A stretch of 64,000 nucleotides of DNA from Muribaculaceae bacterium (lineage in GTDB: Bacteria; Bacteroidota; Bacteroidia; Bacteroidales; Muribaculaceae): contig JAFYYU010000015.1 of assembly GCA_017557425.1 (NCBI GenBank), forward strand, positions 1 through 64,000. The letters run 5' to 3'. Position 1 is the first letter of the stretch. Every line of letters starts with the position of its first letter. This document shows positions 16,565-25,574 of this stretch, in pieces. Made by a program: the position numbers and the translations under genes. Under the pieces are notes generated by a model. That model was not told the origin of the DNA, did no database searches, and worked only from the letters and a program-made list of their open reading frames with translations.

Positions 16565-17038
16565 ATGGAAATCAACGAAGCCGAATTTGCACGCATCATC
16601 CGCGAGAACAAGGGTACCATCTACACCGTGTGCTACATGTTCTCCAAGGACAAGGAGGAGGTCGATGACCTCTTCCAGGAGGCACTCATCAAGCTGTGGC
16701 AGGGCTTTGCTTCCTTCCAGGGAAAGAGCGACTTGAAGACGTGGATTTACAAGGTGACCCTGAACTCCTGTATCTCCATCGACCGCAAGAAAAAGAGCCG
16801 CAAGACCCAGCCGCTCATGGAAGGCATCGACCTGTTTGACAAGAATGACGCCGACAACCGACAGACCGAGATGCTGCACGCGCGCATCCAGCGGCTTCAA
16901 CCCTTCGACCGCGCTATCGTTCTGCTATGGCTCGAGAACATGAGCTATGACGAGATCGCCCAGATTGTGGGCATCAACGTCAAGAACGTATCGGTGCGCC
17001 TATACCGCATCAAGGAACAACTCAAACAAATGAACTGA
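16565..17038 (+). CDS. RNA polymerase ECF-type sigma factor
   Basis: 157 residues. Region 2 (about 10-75; TVCYMFSKDKEEVDDLFQEALIKLWQGF and TWIYKVTLNSCISIDRKKK) and region 4 (about 105-155; LQPFDRAIVLLWLENMSYDEIAQIVGINVKNVSVRLYRIKEQLK) are complete, with a short linker and no region 3, as in group IV sigma factors. It directs RNA polymerase to its own set of promoters. A membrane protein gene begins 15 nt downstream and is a candidate regulator. Sequence upstream lacks a housekeeping box but carries the bipartite motif shared with the M16 peptidase gene. Confidence 0.93.
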   Translation: MEINEAEFARIIRENKGTIYTVCYMFSKDKEEVDDLFQEALIKLWQGFASFQGKSDLKTWIYKVTLNSCISIDRKKKSRKTQPLMEGIDLFDKNDADNRQTEMLHARIQRLQPFDRAIVLLWLENMSYDEIAQIVGINVKNVSVRLYRIKEQLKQMN

Positions 17039-17053
17039 AAAACTATAATCGAT

Positions 17054-17662
17054 ATGGAAACACAAAACAACAATCTGAACAACGACTTAGAACTTGAAGA
17101 CCTGCGTGCGCAGATCAACGACCTGAAGAACAAAGTCAATCAACAGGGACGCCTCAACGAGAACCTGGTCAAGAAGGCCATCCAGAGCAAGATGAGAGGT
17201 GTTCACAACATTATCTTCATACTCGGTATCCTCGTCATCCTGTGCATCCCGTTTTACATCATGATGAAATATCAGGTAGGCTTGTCATGGCCGCTCATCA
17301 TCTTTACCATCGTATTCCTGTTGGCTTCGGTAACATCAGACTTTTTCATCAACCGAATGGATGTTTCCCACATGGGTGACGACCTGGTAGAGACGGCCAA
17401 CAAGCTCCTCAAAATGAAGAAAAACCGCGTCATAGCCCAGCGCATCGGCATCGGCGTGGCTATCATCTGGCTCGTTTGGTTTGGATATGAGTATTTCATG
17501 CTGAACAGCGCCTATGGCCTTGACGTCGCCTGGGGCAGCATCGCCGGAATCATTGTCGGTGCCGTTATCGGTGGCCTCATCGGCCTGCGCATCTTCAACA
17601 AGATGCAGCGCAGCAACGACGAGATGATTGACCAGATCAACGAGTTTGTAGGCAAACACTAA
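17054..17662 (+). CDS. Four-helix membrane protein, possible sigma-factor partner
   Basis: 202 residues. The N-terminal 50 residues form a charged coiled coil (LNNDLELEDLRAQINDLKNKVNQQ), followed by two membrane helices (about 52-95), a cytosolic loop, and two more (about 138-185), the last being glycine-rich (GSIAGIIVGAVIGGLIGLRI). It lies 15 nt after the ECF sigma gene and shares its transcript. By position it could act as an anti-sigma or sensor, but it shows no zinc (ZAS) motif or FecR domain, so this is inference only. Confidence 0.7.
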   Translation: METQNNNLNNDLELEDLRAQINDLKNKVNQQGRLNENLVKKAIQSKMRGVHNIIFILGILVILCIPFYIMMKYQVGLSWPLIIFTIVFLLASVTSDFFINRMDVSHMGDDLVETANKLLKMKKNRVIAQRIGIGVAIIWLVWFGYEYFMLNSAYGLDVAWGSIAGIIVGAVIGGLIGLRIFNKMQRSNDEMIDQINEFVGKH

Positions 17663-17685
17663 GCGACTCCCGTCGTCGCAGGCCC

Positions 17686-17729
17686 AAACGGAGCCCTGAC
17701 TTAGCTGATGCTAAATCAGGGCTCCGTTT
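17686..17729 (+). terminator. Terminator of the sigma operon
   Basis: Twenty-nucleotide arms (AAACGGAGCCCTGACTTAGC at 17686-17705 and near-complement at 17710-17729), TGAT loop, T/G-rich tail. Confidence 0.8.
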
Positions 17730-17923
17730 GTTGTATGCTTTCACTCAAGACCTATGCTTTACCATGAATGTGAGCGGCATTTGCAGCAAACCACTTGCTC
17801 ATCTCAACTATTTTGCCGATATTTGCCAAAAGTTGGTTTTATTGAGTTCATCCTTAAAACCTCACGTAAAAATTTTTAACCTCGCCAATCAAGTTCTATT
17901 TTATATCTATAAACAATAACCAA

Positions 17924-20900
17924 ATGAAAAAGTTATCTCTTTTCTTCAATCTAGCTGTTGTTGTGCTGCTCGCGAGTGCGTGGTGCGGCACGGCAAGCGC
18001 CCAGGATGTGCTGCAGCTCACTGCCTCTACACCACAGGTGACCCAGAACTTTGACGGCATGTGGGACAGTGAAGCCCAGGCCGCAACGCTCGTGATGCCT
18101 CAAGGTTGGCGCATCGAGCGGCAGATGAACGCTCCCCGCACGGTGGGCAGTTATGCCACAGCCGCGACCGAGGTCATGTACACTGGCGGTGAGAGCCTTG
18201 CAAGCAACGCCAAGAACGGCACCTGGAACTTCGTTTCGACCATCGACCCCGGTGACTGCTCGGTGGGAGGACTATCGACCACAGTCGATGGCGGCACCCG
18301 CTGCATCAACGTGATGACATGCCTGCACAATGCTGGCGATGAGCCTGTTACCAAGCTCACGCTCAATTATGACATCGAGAAGTACCGCGACGGTGACAAT
18401 GCTGCCGGATTTGCCGTGCAGCTTTACATCTCTACCGATGGCGCGACATGGAGCAACGCCGGCGAGGACTTTTACACCTATTTTGCTCCCGATGGCGCCA
18501 CCCAAGGCGCAGCTGTTGTGCCCATCAGCACAACACCGGTATCGGGCAAGCAGATCATGGTAGAACTGGCTGCCGGCAGCGACCTGTATCTGGCTTGGAA
18601 CATCAGCGTGGCCAGCGGCAGCAGTCCTAACAAGGCCATGGGTCTGTCGATTGACAATGTGACAATTGACGCCACCTTTGCCTCTCAGGACCAGTCCTGC
18701 TACATCTATGTCGAGGATGTGACCAAGTGGAGCACCCTGTTGATGGGTGTTGACGGCGCCGAGGCTCAGCCTGCCGGCGGCAGTGCAGTGGTAAACGGCG
18801 TGACCTACAAGGTGTGGCCCATGACCATGGACGGCAGCGAACATGCACTCGTGTTCACCGATGGCTATGGCAATACCGTGAACTATACCGTTACCGCCGA
18901 CGGTGACCACTACCTGTGCCTGACTAAGGATGAAGTAATCGAAATAGCCGATCCTCAAAACTATGAGGGCTATGTTGATCCCTCGCGTCCTCCTTTTGTC
19001 GCTTCAGGTATCTATCTGCGCGGTGAGGTAAACAGTTGGGGCGCTGTCAGCGACTGGGAATTCAGTGACGAGGGCGGTGGCACCTATGTGCTGTATGACA
19101 AGACATTGAGCGGCCAATTCAAGGTGGCCGACTCGGGCTGGACCAGCGCCTGCAACTACGGCAGCAACGGCTCCAGCGCCCAGATGGGCGTTCCTTACAC
19201 CCTCGTGCTGGGTACCAACGACAACATCTCGTGCGGCGGCAACACCTACGTGTGCAAGCGCATCGTTGTTACCATCAACAACGGCACCGCGACCCTGCTG
19301 CTCGAGAGCGACGATGACGAAACGGGACTGACCTCGATTTATGTCATCGGCGACAACAACGGCTGGAACTACATGGATACCTCGGGCGAACTGAAACTCG
19401 ACCACGACAAGGTGTTCACTGGTCAAGTGACCATGCCTGCCGTGGGTGACGGCTACAGCCATTGGCGCATCTATCAGCGCCTGGGCATGGGCGGCGTGTG
19501 GGGTGCCGAGAGCGACCTCACGGGTGACAATACCAGCGGCACGCTCATCAAGGGCGCTACTGGTAAGGTTTCGACCGCACCGGGCACCTACGACATGACC
19601 TTTGACCTGGCAACGGGCGAGTACAGCCTTGTTTTGGCAGCCTCAACCCCCACCACGATGACGCTGCAACCCGCCGATGTCGTGCTGGTACCCGAGTTGC
19701 CCGAGCAGGTAAAGGTGCTCTCGCTAAACAACAGCCTTATCTATTATAATGACCAGGACGCTGTGTTCAACGGCATCGCAGCCGCTATGGGCAAGGATGC
19801 CAACTGGACCAAGCACACCCTGCTGGGCAAGTCGCTCAGGACCCATTGGGATGAGGGCGACGGCGTTGCCGAGGACGGTAACCCCGGCGCGAAGATGCTC
19901 GTGCGCAGCGAGGCGTGGAGCCACATCATCCTGCAGGAGCAGAGTTCGCTACCCCGCACCGACATTGAGACCTTCCGTGCCAACGTGAAGCGCTGGGTGG
20001 ACTACATACGCGACTATTGCCCCAATCCCAACGCCATCATCATCGTGCCCGTGAACTGGGCTTACAGCGGCGACTGGGAGAACTACACCGCCTTCAACGC
20101 CACCTTTGTCAAGAACTACCAGGATGTGGCTCTCGACCTGGGTGTGACGCTGTGTCCCGTGGGCGTGGCTTATCAGGAGGTTTATGACCTGGAGGGCAGT
20201 GCCGGAACGTTGACGTGGTTCCTTGATGACCGCCACCCGACTCTCAAAGCGACGTATATGGCTGCCGCGATGGAATACGGCCTTATCTACGGCGTTGACC
20301 CAATGGAGATCACCTGGGCGCCGTCGGGCCTGAGCAGTGACGATGCCGCAGCTATGCGCGGCTATGCCAGCCGTGCGTTGAACGGTTTCACCAACTACGT
20401 GGACCACACCGCAGGCCAAGTGCACTATAAAGTGACCGTGCGTGACCAGTTCGGCATGGAAATCGAAGCTCCCGAGCCTGTTGTGATGACCTTGAGCGAC
20501 GGCGGTGAGATCGATGCCAACCAGGTATTCACCAGCAACGGCACCAACGGCGAATATACCGTAACCGCCACAACCGGTGACTTTACCCAGAACGCTACCG
20601 TCAAGGTGGCCAGCGCCCTGACCGAGGTGGTAGTCTATCCCGCCATCGAGTTGAATGAGACGACTTTGAGCGCCAGCCAGAGCTTTGACGGCATGGGTGA
20701 CGAGGCTACTGCCACCCTGCCCGAGGCATGGCGCATCGACCGCATCCTGACGGCTCCTCGCACCGTGGGCCGCTATGACCAGGCCGACGACCAGACGATG
20801 TACAGCGGCGGCGTGAACCTGCCTAGCAATGCCAAGAACGGTACGTGGAACTTCGGCGACAATGCCGGTGATGACCGCGCCCTGGGAGGCATCACGACCG

Positions 20901-21817
20901 GTGTGGCCGACGCCACCCGTTGCGTGAACGTGTATGCCCACCTGCTCAACACGGGCAAGAAGAACCTGGAGAACGTCAACGTGGCCTATAATGTGGAGAA
21001 ATACCGCAAGGGCAACAATCCGGCCGGCTTTGCCGTTCAACTGTACTACAGCATTGACGGACGCAACTGGACCAGTGCTGGCAACGATTTCTACACCTAC
21101 TTCGCTCCTGACAGCGAGACGGCAGGCTATGAGACCGTGCCTGGCGAGACCGTATCCGTCACGGGTGTCCTCCCCGTCAATATGTCGCGTGGCTGTGACC
21201 TTTATCTGGCTTGGAACATCGGTGTAGCCAGCGGCAGCACCTGCAATGCAGCGATGGCGCTGGGTATCGACGACTTTGCCATCAGCGGCTCACTGCCCAC
21301 GATTCCCGCCTCACAGCACTATATCTTCGTCAATGATTTGACCGGATGGGATGCACTGGGACTGTATGCGTGGGGTGACAGCGAACTCTTCGGCGCTTGG
21401 CCAGGTGAGGCCAGTGTGGGTGATTCCATTGTCAATGGCACCAACTACAAGGTATTCCTGCTGGATGCCACGAGCGGAAACTATCACCTGATTTTCAACA
21501 ACTGGAATAATGGTCTGCAATTGCCCGACTATGACATCGTCGCTGACCGTGATTACTATTTCACCATCACCGACACCAATGTTGTTGAAGACCAAACAAC
21601 CGTCGTTGAGATGTTTGATGACGATGAGCCCGCAATAGGCATCAACGGCAAGGAGGTCATTTTCCCTGGCCCCATCACGGTCTATAACCTTCATGGACAG
21701 ATTGTTGCAGCAGGCAAGCACGCTGTCGGCCTGACCCATCTGTCGCGTGGCATCTACATCGTGCAAGCTATGGGCGCCAAGACCGTCAAGACGATCAAGG
21801 TCAGCATCGGTCAATAA
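17924..21817 (+). CDS. Multidomain secreted protein: SGNH hydrolase core with duplicated beta domains, CBM-like modules and sorting tail
   Basis: 1297 residues. Signal peptide to about residue 26 (ending TASAQ). Order of parts: domain A (about 33-252); a starch-binding, CBM26-like module (about 255-345, CYIYVEDVTKW); two SusE/F-like modules (about 355-465, GIYLRGEVNSWG; about 467-580, YVIGDNNGWNYM); an SGNH/GDSL-type domain (about 593-815) with LSLNNSLIYYND, IILQEQSSLP and the catalytic-type DDRHPTLKATYM; an Ig-like domain (about 825-900); domain B (about 905-1125), a clear copy of domain A; a second CBM26-like module (about 1130-1215); and a type-9-like sorting tail (about 1238-1297, TVYNLHGQIVAAG, RGIYIVQAMGAKTVKTIKV). 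A surface esterase acting on a polysaccharide is likely; the substrate is unknown. Confidence 0.75.
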   Translation: MKKLSLFFNLAVVVLLASAWCGTASAQDVLQLTASTPQVTQNFDGMWDSEAQAATLVMPQGWRIERQMNAPRTVGSYATAATEVMYTGGESLASNAKNGTWNFVSTIDPGDCSVGGLSTTVDGGTRCINVMTCLHNAGDEPVTKLTLNYDIEKYRDGDNAAGFAVQLYISTDGATWSNAGEDFYTYFAPDGATQGAAVVPISTTPVSGKQIMVELAAGSDLYLAWNISVASGSSPNKAMGLSIDNVTIDATFASQDQSCYIYVEDVTKWSTLLMGVDGAEAQPAGGSAVVNGVTYKVWPMTMDGSEHALVFTDGYGNTVNYTVTADGDHYLCLTKDEVIEIADPQNYEGYVDPSRPPFVASGIYLRGEVNSWGAVSDWEFSDEGGGTYVLYDKTLSGQFKVADSGWTSACNYGSNGSSAQMGVPYTLVLGTNDNISCGGNTYVCKRIVVTINNGTATLLLESDDDETGLTSIYVIGDNNGWNYMDTSGELKLDHDKVFTGQVTMPAVGDGYSHWRIYQRLGMGGVWGAESDLTGDNTSGTLIKGATGKVSTAPGTYDMTFDLATGEYSLVLAASTPTTMTLQPADVVLVPELPEQVKVLSLNNSLIYYNDQDAVFNGIAAAMGKDANWTKHTLLGKSLRTHWDEGDGVAEDGNPGAKMLVRSEAWSHIILQEQSSLPRTDIETFRANVKRWVDYIRDYCPNPNAIIIVPVNWAYSGDWENYTAFNATFVKNYQDVALDLGVTLCPVGVAYQEVYDLEGSAGTLTWFLDDRHPTLKATYMAAAMEYGLIYGVDPMEITWAPSGLSSDDAAAMRGYASRALNGFTNYVDHTAGQVHYKVTVRDQFGMEIEAPEPVVMTLSDGGEIDANQVFTSNGTNGEYTVTATTGDFTQNATVKVASALTEVVVYPAIELNETTLSASQSFDGMGDEATATLPEAWRIDRILTAPRTVGRYDQADDQTMYSGGVNLPSNAKNGTWNFGDNAGDDRALGGITTGVADATRCVNVYAHLLNTGKKNLENVNVAYNVEKYRKGNNPAGFAVQLYYSIDGRNWTSAGNDFYTYFAPDSETAGYETVPGETVSVTGVLPVNMSRGCDLYLAWNIGVASGSTCNAAMALGIDDFAISGSLPTIPASQHYIFVNDLTGWDALGLYAWGDSELFGAWPGEASVGDSIVNGTNYKVFLLDATSGNYHLIFNNWNNGLQLPDYDIVADRDYYFTITDTNVVEDQTTVVEMFDDDEPAIGINGKEVIFPGPITVYNLHGQIVAAGKHAVGLTHLSRGIYIVQAMGAKTVKTIKVSIGQ

Positions 21818-21843
21818 CCCGTATGCTGGCATTCATATGCTTT

Positions 21844-21879
21844 ATGGCCGCAAGCCCTCAATGGTTTGCGGCCATTTTT
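21844..21879 (+). terminator. Terminator of the multidomain secreted protein gene
   Basis: ATGGCCGCAA (21844-21853) and TTGCGGCCAT (21866-21875), followed by TTTTT. Confidence 0.9.
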
Positions 21880-21940
21880 AGGCAGACGCGATAGCGAAAA
21901 AATGAATATTTCGCTTTTCCCGCACAATTCATAGCCCAAT

Positions 21941-21980
21941 TGTGTAGTTTTTCATGCCCCAGTTGCGTCTAATGGACAAA
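21941..21980 (+). promoter_or_regulatory. Putative ECF sigma-dependent promoter, copy 2
   Basis: TGTAGTTTTT (21943-21952), 10 bp, TTGCGTCTAA (21963-21972), then TGGACAAAAA; spacing identical to 16514-16543. It lies 220 nt before the M16 peptidase start. Confidence 0.55.
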
Positions 21981-22071
21981 AACAAGAAATAATAGAGTTG
22001 GAAGATGAGTCTGAAAACGTCACTGATTAGAAAAATGAAGTCTAAACAAGTGTATATTAATAAAATTGAAT

Positions 22072-22079
22072 TAACTTTG
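22072..22079 (+). promoter_or_regulatory. Housekeeping -7 box for the M16 peptidase gene
   Basis: TAACTTTG; leader about 110 nt to the ATG at 22193. Confidence 0.5.
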
Positions 22080-22192
22080 TCGGTTGGTTTGCTTTAACAT
22101 CATGAGTTGCAACCAAATCGACACTTCAAGAAGTCTAACAACAAGAAACAACCGTATATAAATAACTTTTTAAAAACCAATTTTTAAACCAC

Positions 22193-25024
22193 ATGAAGAT
22201 GAAGAAAATCTTTGCTGTAATGTTCATGATGATCATGGCATTCAGCGTAAATGTGACCAAAGCACAACAGATGGGCCCCATCCCCGTGGATGATGCCGTG
22301 CGCATCGGTAAGTTGGATTGCGGATTGACCTATTACATCCGCCACAACGACTATCCCGAGCATCGTGTGAACTTCTACATCGCACAGCGCGTGGGCTCCA
22401 TCCAGGAGGAAGAGAGCCAGCGTGGTCTTGCCCACTTCCTGGAGCACATGGCCTTTAACGGCAGTGAGCACTTCAACGGCGAGGGCAATAGCATCATTGA
22501 CTATACCCGCTCACTGGGTGTCGCTTTCGGTAAGGACTTGAACGCCTATACCAGCATTGCCGAGACTGTTTACAACATCAACGACGTGCCCAGCGATCGC
22601 CAGAGCGCTATCGACTCTTGCCTGCTCATCCTCAAGGACTGGAGCAACGGCCTGTTGCTTACCGACGAGGAGATCGACAAGGAGCGTGGTGTCATCCACG
22701 AGGAGTGGCGTCTGCGCCGCAGCGCCCAGCAGCGCATGCTTGAGAACCAGCTTGAGGCATTATATCCCGGCTCGAAGTATGGTCGCCGCATGCCCATCGG
22801 TCTGATGGAGGTGGTTGACAACTTCAAGTACAACGAGTTGCGCGACTACTACCACAAGTGGTATCGTCCCGACAACCAGGCCCTGGTAATCGTTGGTGAT
22901 GTGGATGTTGACCACATCGAGGCCCAGATCAAAGACCTGTTCAAAGGCATGACCTTGGATCCCAATGCCGCACAGGTTGTTGATGAGCCCGTTCCCGACA
23001 ACGAGACTCCCATCATCGTTGTAGACAAGGACAAGGAGCAGCAGTACAGCCAGGTTCAAGTGATGTTCAAGCATGAAGCCTTCCCCAAGGAGATGAAGGG
23101 CGACATGGTTTATATGGTCATGGACTATGCTTCCTTTATGATGAGCAACATGCTCAACGACCGCTTGAGGGAGAAGGCCCAAGAGCCCGACTGCCCCTTC
23201 ATTCAGGCTTATGGCTATGACAGTGGCTATCTGCTGTCCAATACGGTTAATGCCTTCACGCTGTCGGTACTGCCCAAGGAGGGCATGACCGAAGCCGCTA
23301 CCCAGGCAGTAGTGACCGAGGCCATGCGTGCCGCCAAGCACGGCTTTACCGCTACCGAGTATGAGCGTGCCAAGGAAGAGTACCTGAGCCAGCTCGAGAG
23401 GCAGTACAACGAACGCAACAAGATTCCTAATGCACGTCTTGCCAGCCAGTACTACCGCAACTATCTCGACAACGAGCCCATGCCCTCGATTGAGCAGGAA
23501 TACCAGATCATGAACATGATAGCTCCCCAAATTCCCGTTGACATTGTCAACCAGTTGATGCCCGAGTACATCACCACCGACGGTAAAAACCTTGTTGTGA
23601 TGAACTTCAACCAAGAGAAGGACGGTGCCGTTTATCCCACCCCCGAAAGCCTGAAGACTGCTGTTGACGCCGGTTTGAACGCCCAGGTGGAGGCATTTGT
23701 TGACAATGTGAAGCAAGAGCCCCTCATCAGCAAGCTGCCCAAGGCTGGCAAGATCAAAAAGGAGAGCTACAACAGCAAGTTTGACTACAAGGAACTTGAG
23801 CTGAGCAATGGCGCCCGCGTCATCCTCAAGAAGACCGATTTCAAGGAGAACGAGATTCGTATGGTAGCCCGCGCCCGCGGTGGCCGGTCGCTCTATGATG
23901 AGAAGGATTGGGCCAACACCAATTTGCTTGGTGCCGTCTCCATGATGAGCGGTCTGGGCGAGTTCTCGCGCACCGAGCTCCAGAAGGCCTTAGCCGGCAA
24001 GCAGGCCAGCGCCAGCCTGAGCATGAACGATTATACCGACGTCGTTAGTGGTCAGTCCACCGTCAAGGACCTCGAGACCATGTTCCAGCTCACCTACCTC
24101 AACTTCACTGACATCCGCAAGGACGAGAAGAGCTTCAACCAGATCATGAGCCAGCTCGAAACCGTGCTCAAGAACCAGGGTCTGACTCCCGAATCGGCAT
24201 TCAGCGATTCAGTGGAATATGTCCTCAATAACCACAGCTGGCGCAACAAGCCCGTCCACGTAGAGGATCTGCAGAGCGTGAACTATGACCGCATGCTGGA
24301 GATTGCCAAGGAGCGCACTGCCAACGCTGCCGATTACACCTTCTTCTTCGTGGGTAACTTTGACGAGGCCGTTATCCGTCCGCTCATTGAGCAGTACATC
24401 GCTTCGCTGCCCGGCAAGAAGGGTAAGATGAGCAACTGGGTGAACACCGACACTCATCCCGAGGGCCAGACCATCAACCACTTCACCCGTAAGATGGAGA
24501 CCCCCAAGGCCAACGCTCGCATCTACTGGTATGACACCAAGACGCCTTACAGCTTGGAGAACAGCATCAAGGCCGACATGCTGGGTCAGGTACTGGGCAA
24601 GATCTACTTGCAGAAGATCCGCGAGGATGCCAGCGCTGCTTACTCGGCAGGTGCAAGCGGTTACGCTACCATCAACGGCGACCGTCCCTTCACAGCTATC
24701 ATGGCCTCTTGCCCAATGAAGCCCGAGATGGCCGACGTTGCCCTGAAGATCATGAACGATGAAATCGTTGAGGCTTGTAAGAATATCGATGCCACCACCT
24801 TGAAGGAAATCAAGGAGCTCATGATCAAGGATCACGGCACCGAACTCAAGGAGAACGGCTACTGGATGAGTACCCTTATCAGCTACGTGGGCCGCGGTAT
24901 CGACGACCACACCGGTTATGAGGACATCATCAATGCCCAGACTCCCGAGACCATCGCCGCCTTCGCCCGCCAGATTCTGGCTGCCGGCAACAAGGTAGAG
25001 GTTGTCATGCTGCCTGAGGAGTAA
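22193..25024 (+). CDS. M16-family zinc metallopeptidase (insulinase/pitrilysin type), exported
   Basis: 943 residues. Signal peptide (MKMKKIFAVMFMMIMAFSVNVTKAQ) then a duplicated pitrilysin architecture. The first half has the inverted zinc motif HxxEH in LAHFLEHMAFNGS (about residue 80) and the downstream Glu in EEWRLRRSAQQRML (about 165); the C-terminal half (about 520-940) is the inactive partner repeat. Such two-domain periplasmic enzymes form a clam-shell that degrades peptides. Two possible promoters precede it: the ECF-like motif and a TAACTTTG box, suggesting stress-linked control. A terminator follows 23 nt after the stop. Confidence 0.92.
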   Translation: MKMKKIFAVMFMMIMAFSVNVTKAQQMGPIPVDDAVRIGKLDCGLTYYIRHNDYPEHRVNFYIAQRVGSIQEEESQRGLAHFLEHMAFNGSEHFNGEGNSIIDYTRSLGVAFGKDLNAYTSIAETVYNINDVPSDRQSAIDSCLLILKDWSNGLLLTDEEIDKERGVIHEEWRLRRSAQQRMLENQLEALYPGSKYGRRMPIGLMEVVDNFKYNELRDYYHKWYRPDNQALVIVGDVDVDHIEAQIKDLFKGMTLDPNAAQVVDEPVPDNETPIIVVDKDKEQQYSQVQVMFKHEAFPKEMKGDMVYMVMDYASFMMSNMLNDRLREKAQEPDCPFIQAYGYDSGYLLSNTVNAFTLSVLPKEGMTEAATQAVVTEAMRAAKHGFTATEYERAKEEYLSQLERQYNERNKIPNARLASQYYRNYLDNEPMPSIEQEYQIMNMIAPQIPVDIVNQLMPEYITTDGKNLVVMNFNQEKDGAVYPTPESLKTAVDAGLNAQVEAFVDNVKQEPLISKLPKAGKIKKESYNSKFDYKELELSNGARVILKKTDFKENEIRMVARARGGRSLYDEKDWANTNLLGAVSMMSGLGEFSRTELQKALAGKQASASLSMNDYTDVVSGQSTVKDLETMFQLTYLNFTDIRKDEKSFNQIMSQLETVLKNQGLTPESAFSDSVEYVLNNHSWRNKPVHVEDLQSVNYDRMLEIAKERTANAADYTFFFVGNFDEAVIRPLIEQYIASLPGKKGKMSNWVNTDTHPEGQTINHFTRKMETPKANARIYWYDTKTPYSLENSIKADMLGQVLGKIYLQKIREDASAAYSAGASGYATINGDRPFTAIMASCPMKPEMADVALKIMNDEIVEACKNIDATTLKEIKELMIKDHGTELKENGYWMSTLISYVGRGIDDHTGYEDIINAQTPETIAAFARQILAAGNKVEVVMLPEE

Positions 25025-25047
25025 TCCTTTATCAAATCATCAAAATT

Positions 25048-25082
25048 AGCTCTGTAGTATATATACTACAGGGCTTTTTTTG
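25048..25082 (+). terminator. Terminator of the M16 peptidase gene
   Basis: AGCTCTGTAGTATATATACTACAGGGCT-type hairpin (25048-25075; arms pair with one wobble) followed by TTTTTTTG. Confidence 0.9.
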
Positions 25083-25146
25083 TTTTTAATCATTAAAAAT
25101 TACCTTTTTCAGTCAGTTTTCTTATATAATATTGAGAAAAAAGCAT

Positions 25147-25154
25147 TATCTTTG
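25147..25154 (+). promoter_or_regulatory. Promoter -7 box of the rbfA operon
   Basis: TATCTTTG; leader about 25 nt to the ATG at 25182. Confidence 0.65.
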
Positions 25155-25181
25155 CCGATTGAAATGCAACCAAGCACTTAA

Positions 25182-25556
25182 ATGGACTCAACAAGACAAC
25201 AGAAAATAAGCCGTCTCGTACAGAAGGAGCTTAGCGAAATCTTCCGCCGCGAGACAGCTAAGACACGTGGGACGCTCGTGAGTGTGAGCAGCGTACGTGT
25301 CTCGCCCGACTTAAGTGTGGCTAACGTACGCCTGAGCATTTTCCCCAGTGAGAACGCACAAACCATTATGGACAACATCAATGCCAGCGAGCGCAGCATC
25401 CGCCACCAGCTGGCCCAGCAGGTGCGCTACCAGCTGCGTCGATGCCCTGAATTGAAGTTCCATATCGACGACTCACTGGACTATATCGACCACATCGATG
25501 AATTGCTTGCAGGCGACAAGCCCAAGGATGCGAAGAAAGAGAACGAGAAGGAGTAA
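25182..25556 (+). CDS. rbfA: Ribosome-binding factor A
   Basis: 124 residues, usual length. RbfA hallmarks: N-terminal RQQKISRLVQKELSEIFRRE, the strand TLVSVSSVRVSPDLSVANVRLSIF, and the KH-like end LRRCPELKFHIDDSLDYIDHIDELL. It binds the 30S subunit and assists 16S rRNA 5' maturation and cold adaptation. It opens an operon of six closely spaced genes (gaps of 18, 15, -1, 19 and -4 nt), an arrangement in which rbfA and a LolC/E-type permease are commonly adjacent in Bacteroidota. Confidence 0.95.
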   Translation: MDSTRQQKISRLVQKELSEIFRRETAKTRGTLVSVSSVRVSPDLSVANVRLSIFPSENAQTIMDNINASERSIRHQLAQQVRYQLRRCPELKFHIDDSLDYIDHIDELLAGDKPKDAKKENEKE

Positions 25557-25574
25557 CAAACCATATACTGAGTA

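Larger units (their letters stand above)
21818..22192 (+). other. Gene-free stretch before the M16 peptidase
   Basis: Contains the terminator of the large secreted gene (21844-21879), a second copy of the putative ECF sigma motif (21943-21972), a housekeeping -7 box (22072-22079) and an A/T-rich leader. No ORF is supported. Confidence 0.7.
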
